NCBI GenBank assembly: GCA_934875675.1
Contig: CAKXIK010000011.1
Location: 50,762 to 67,092 of the forward strand
Source: an uncultured bacterium
Lineage (GTDB): Bacteria > Bacillota > Clostridia > Oscillospirales > Acutalibacteraceae
Length of the DNA: 16,331 nucleotides
Direction of reading: 5' to 3'
Position numbers and translations under genes: made by a program. The notes under the pieces are model-generated. The model saw only the letters and a program-made list of their open reading frames with translations. It did not search any database and was not told the origin of the DNA. Every line of letters begins with the position of its first letter. The first letter of the stretch is position 1. Positions 13,625 to 16,331 of this stretch are shown piece after piece.

Positions 13625-13630
13625 TATAAT
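13625..13630 (+). promoter_or_regulatory. -10 box of the IS1182 transposase promoter
   Basis: A perfect TATAAT lies 33 bases before the transposase start. The -35 box is poor (TTTCAA, 19 bases upstream), as is common for weakly expressed transposases. Confidence 0.45.
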
Positions 13631-13663
13631 AGAAGTAATAAAAACCACATGGAGATGCGAAAA

Positions 13664-15096
13664 ATGGAGCGATATAAAGAGAGTGCAGACCGCAATCAGA
13701 TGAACATTTTGCCGATGTCGTTTGACGATATGATAGATGCCGAAAATCCAGTGCGCGCCATTGATGCCATTGTGGAAAACATGGATATTCCAAATCTCGG
13801 TTTTAAATATGCAAAGACCTCTGCCACAGGCCGCAAACCGTATAGCCCTGTGGATATGTTCAAGCTGTACACCTACAGCTATTTTAACGGTATTCGCTCC
13901 AGCCGCAAAATTGAGCGGGAATGCGGACGAAACATCGAAGTCATGTGGTTGATCGGCGGTCTTGCACCGGATTTCAAAACAATTGCTGATTTTCGCAAAG
14001 ATAACAAAGTTGCTATCAAAAAAGCGTTTAGCCGTTTCAGTATGCTTTGCGATGGGCTTGGGTTAATCGGCAAGGAAATGGCTGCTGTGGACGGAAGTAA
14101 ATTCAGAGCGAACAATTCCAGCGACAAATATTGCACCGCAAAGAAAACCAAGAAAAAGATTGAACACTATGAAGACCAAGCCAAAAAGTATCTTTCCTTG
14201 CTGGATGCAAATGACGAGCAAGAACGGCAAAATCCACCTCCGAGCTTTACGAAAAAAGACTTGCAAAAAATCTATCCGGTATTGAAAAACGCATGGGCGA
14301 ACTGCAAGAGCAGCTTTCTGATATTGAACAAAACGGAGATATTGCGCTGACCGATCCGGATAGCAAGATGATGCTGGTGAAAAACAACGGACGCGAAGTC
14401 AGCCACAACGTTCAAATTGCCGTGGAATCGTCCAATCATCTCATCGTCGCTGTTGATGTAACAAGTGAGGTAATCGACCGCGAGCAGCTGCATAACATTT
14501 CTGCACTGGCAAAGGAAGAACTCGACGTTTCTACGCTTGCCGCGATTGCTGACAAAGGCTATTATTCTGCAAAACAATTCATGTTGTGCGAGAGGGATAA
14601 CATTTTTGCCATTTCACCAAAACCAACACTGCAATCAGCTCCGAATGAGCGATATGCAAAGGATAAATTCATTTATGATGAAAATTTGGATGCCTACATT
14701 TGCCCCGAAGGAACTGTACTGGCTCATGTGTAAAAGCGCTCCACATCAAAGCGCGAAGAAGAAAACTATACCAATCCTTCTGCTTGCAGACAATGTGCTG
14801 TGCGGGAACAGTGCACGAAAAGTCCTTACCGCACAATTCAAGATCCAAAATACCAACGATTTGCCGAGCGTGTGGATGTCCGAACCGCACAGAACAAAGA
14901 ATTATTCCGGCAACGAAAGTGTTTAGCGGAGCATCCGTTCGGCACGGTAAAAAGAGCATTCGGCTTCACATATTTTCTGACCAAAGGGACGGAAAGTGTG
15001 CGGGCTGAATCTTGTCTGCACTTTTTGACTTATAACATGAAACGGGCGATACGAATTTTGGGAACAGGAAAAATAGTAGCGGAAATGCAGGCTTGA
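13664..15096 (+). pseudogene. IS1182-family transposase with one frameshift and one in-frame stop
   Basis: The gene starts at ATG 13664 with GGAG 9 bases upstream and encodes the family's N-terminus (NPVRAIDAIV, GRKPYSPVDMFKLYTYSYF, FKTIADFRKDN). The first catalytic Asp is in AAVDGSKF, the second in IADKGYYS, and the Glu in CLAEHPFGTVKRAFG. Near 14265-14270, at a run of six A residues, the frame changes: one more A, or a -1 slip, joins KKDLQK to NLSGIEKRMGELQ without a gap. At 14731-14733 a TAA interrupts the second frame, which then continues unchanged to the TGA at 15094-15096 with a CxxC-like cysteine region (SACRQCAVREQC). The combination suggests a dead copy. Confidence 0.88.
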
Positions 15097-15151
15097 TGGC
15101 CTGCATTTTTGCTGTTCAACTTTTTTCTACGCCCTACGTTGTCTCTGCCGC

Positions 15152-15170
15152 TGCGTTTTCACACAGTCTG
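15152..15170 (-). repeat. Right terminal inverted repeat of the IS1182-family element
   Basis: On the - strand CAGACTGTGTGAAAACGCA, the partner of 13560-13578 with two mismatches. It is followed on the + strand by GCTC. Confidence 0.9.
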
Positions 15171-15365
15171 GCTCATTTTCCCCAATGAGCACGTTTAGCA
15201 GCCTTTATTTCACTTGCTGTTAAACCTTTGCAGTTGTAAATAAAGTAGTGATCCTGCTCCATGACTCCTCCAGACTACTGAATTCTACTATGAATTACGC
15301 CGATTCGTTTAGTCTGCTCCACTTGTCCTGACCTGTAGAATGATTGCAATAAAATATTTTTCTAA
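15171..15365 (-). pseudogene. ISAs1-family transposase, central fragment
   Basis: Read leftward from 15365, one frame gives VEQTKRIGVIHSRI, an in-frame TAG (15275-15277), then EQDHYFIYNCKGLTASEIK and KRAHWG up to the IS1182 border. This order (TKRIG, then YFIY-x-C/A-K-x-LTAS, then RAHWG) is that of ISAs1-family transposases and leads straight into LHWVL in the fragment at 13345-13559. The N-terminal part must lie beyond the IS5 insertion, outside the window. No functional protein can be made: there is a stop, frameshifts and two insertions. Confidence 0.75.
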
Positions 15366-16331
15366 GGAAACTCTGAATAATTATAGCGACCGCAGCTATC
15401 AGAATATGGTATAATGGAAAAAAACGTAACGGCGGTGTAGAATATGAAACAGAAAACATTTACAGACATGGAATATAGTTTGCGGAAGAAGAAAACGAAA
15501 CGCGAAGAATATCTGGAAACCATGGAAGAAATCATCCCCTGGGACGAATGGATCAAAGTAATTGAACCTTACTACCCCAACGGAAAGCGTGGACGCCCGC
15601 CGATGGGGATTGAGAAGATGCTGCGGATGTACCTGCTTCAGATCTGGTTTAACCTGTCAGATCCGGCAACAGAAGATTCTATTTACGACAGCTATGCCCT
15701 GCGCAAATTCACTGGTATTGACTTTCTGAAAGAATCTGTACCGGATGAAACAACGCTGTGCAAATTTCGTCACCTTCTGGAAGCCAACGGCCTGAACAAG
15801 CTATTTTTCGAGGCAATCAACCGGGTCATGGTACAGACAGGCCACATGATGAAGGGCGGCACGATTGTAGATGCGACCATAATCAACGCGCCAAGCTCCA
15901 CAAAGAACGCCGAAAAGGCTCGTGACCCCGAAATGCATCAGACAAAGAAAGGGAACGAGTGAAAGTTCGGCATGAAGTGCCACATCGGTGTAGATGCCGG
16001 CAGCGGATTGGTTCACACGATTAGGGTTACCGCAGCCAATGAGCACGACATTACCCAAACTGCAGCATTGCTTCGAGAGGATGACGAGGTGGTCTACGGC
16101 GATTCTGGTTACCTCGGCATCCAGAAACGTCCGGAGATTGCAAACGACAAGCACTATTCCAGGATTGACTTCCGAATCAACCGCCGTCCCGGGCATCTGA
16201 CTCATGTTTCCGACAACGCAGTTGACTGGGAGCGGTATCTTGAAAACCGCAAATCGTCTGTCCGCTGCAAAGTGGAGCATGCGTTCCGAATCATTAAATG
16301 CCTGTTTGGGTACAGGAAAACGGTATACCGC
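15366..16331 (+). mobile_element. IS5-family insertion sequence, right end outside window
   Basis: The element appears to begin at GGAAACTCTGAATAA (15366-15380), directly after CTAA (15362-15365), the kind of 4-bp target (YTAR) favoured by the IS5 group. A TATAAT at 15410-15415 precedes the transposase gene. The right terminal repeat and the second CTAA would lie beyond 16331, so the border is inferred from one end only. Confidence 0.7.
15444..16331 (+). pseudogene. IS5-family DDE transposase with a nonsense codon (3' end outside window)
   Basis: From ATG 15444 the translation shows the family blocks RGRPPMGIEKMLRMYLLQIW, PDETTLCKFRHLLE and GGTIVDATIINAPSS (first catalytic Asp, D143). At codon 173 (15960-15962) a TGA stands where relatives have Trp (KGNE-W-KFGMKCHIGVD). 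The same frame then runs on without a break through VVYGDSGYLG (second Asp, D220) and VRCKVEHAFRIIK (Glu, E278) to the window edge. A single G-to-A change from TGG explains the stop. The ribosome site is weak (GGTG before ATG). The protein is otherwise intact, so the inactivation looks recent. Confidence 0.88.

Larger units (their letters stand above)
13560..15170 (+). mobile_element. IS1182-family insertion sequence, complete but inactive
   Basis: Terminal inverted repeats of 19 bases (CAGCCTGTGTGAAAACACA at the left, its complement with two mismatches at the right) bound 1611 bases. GCTC directly flanks both ends (13556-13559 and 15171-15174), consistent with a 4-bp target duplication. Removing the element and one GCTC brings the two halves of an ISAs1 transposase gene back together, which confirms the borders. 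The single transposase gene inside is broken. Confidence 0.9.

Noticed and set aside
1..16331. tRNA or rRNA genes, including a tRNA as integration site
   Set aside because: I saw no cloverleaf-like segment or rRNA signature next to the element or elsewhere, though weak cases cannot be excluded by eye.

Overview
The window looks like a chromosomal segment of a low-to-mid GC Clostridia, probably Oscillospirales. The signs are a split transketolase, strong AAGGAGG-type ribosome binding sites, and a large serine recombinase, MobP relaxase and accessory proteins of Firmicutes type. The genus cannot be fixed from the sequence.

Region 1 (1-3420, + strand) is ordinary housekeeping DNA: the end of an RluA/RluD-type pseudouridine synthase, a Cof-type HAD phosphatase, and the two subunits of a split transketolase, closed by a strong terminator at 3382-3420.

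Region 2 (about 3510 to about 11400) is an integrative mobilizable element. Read leftward on the - strand it has a RepA-like AAA ATPase, MobC, a MobP relaxase with a second gene embedded out of frame in its 3' third, a small TnpW-like protein and a large serine recombinase. No coupling ATPase (VirD4/TcpA type) or mating-pore gene is visible, so transfer would depend on a helper. To the right lies a GC-rich accessory module: a + strand cysteine-motif protein (DUF6076-like) and a - strand operon of a DUF6809-like and a DUF6550-like protein, preceded by the stump of an XRE repressor behind a consensus promoter. The element is a mosaic: the GC-rich part begins abruptly upstream of mobC, at a hairpin-rich oriT-like segment. 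It also looks decayed. The ATPase has lost its P-loop through a small deletion that also shifts the frame, and the XRE gene is truncated. The exact ends were not resolved; a long dyad at 3510-3550 is the best candidate for the left attachment site.

Region 3 (11441-13357, - strand) holds a four-helix membrane protein and a 400-residue protein that may have a deacetylase-like barrel fold. The start of the second gene overlaps insertion-sequence DNA.

Region 4 (about 13330-16331) is a nest of dead insertion sequences. An ISAs1-family transposase gene (- strand) is broken by an IS1182-family element (13560-15170, clear inverted repeats and a GCTC target duplication), and again by an IS5-family element starting at 15366 after CTAA and running off the window. 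All three transposase genes carry frameshifts or in-frame stops.
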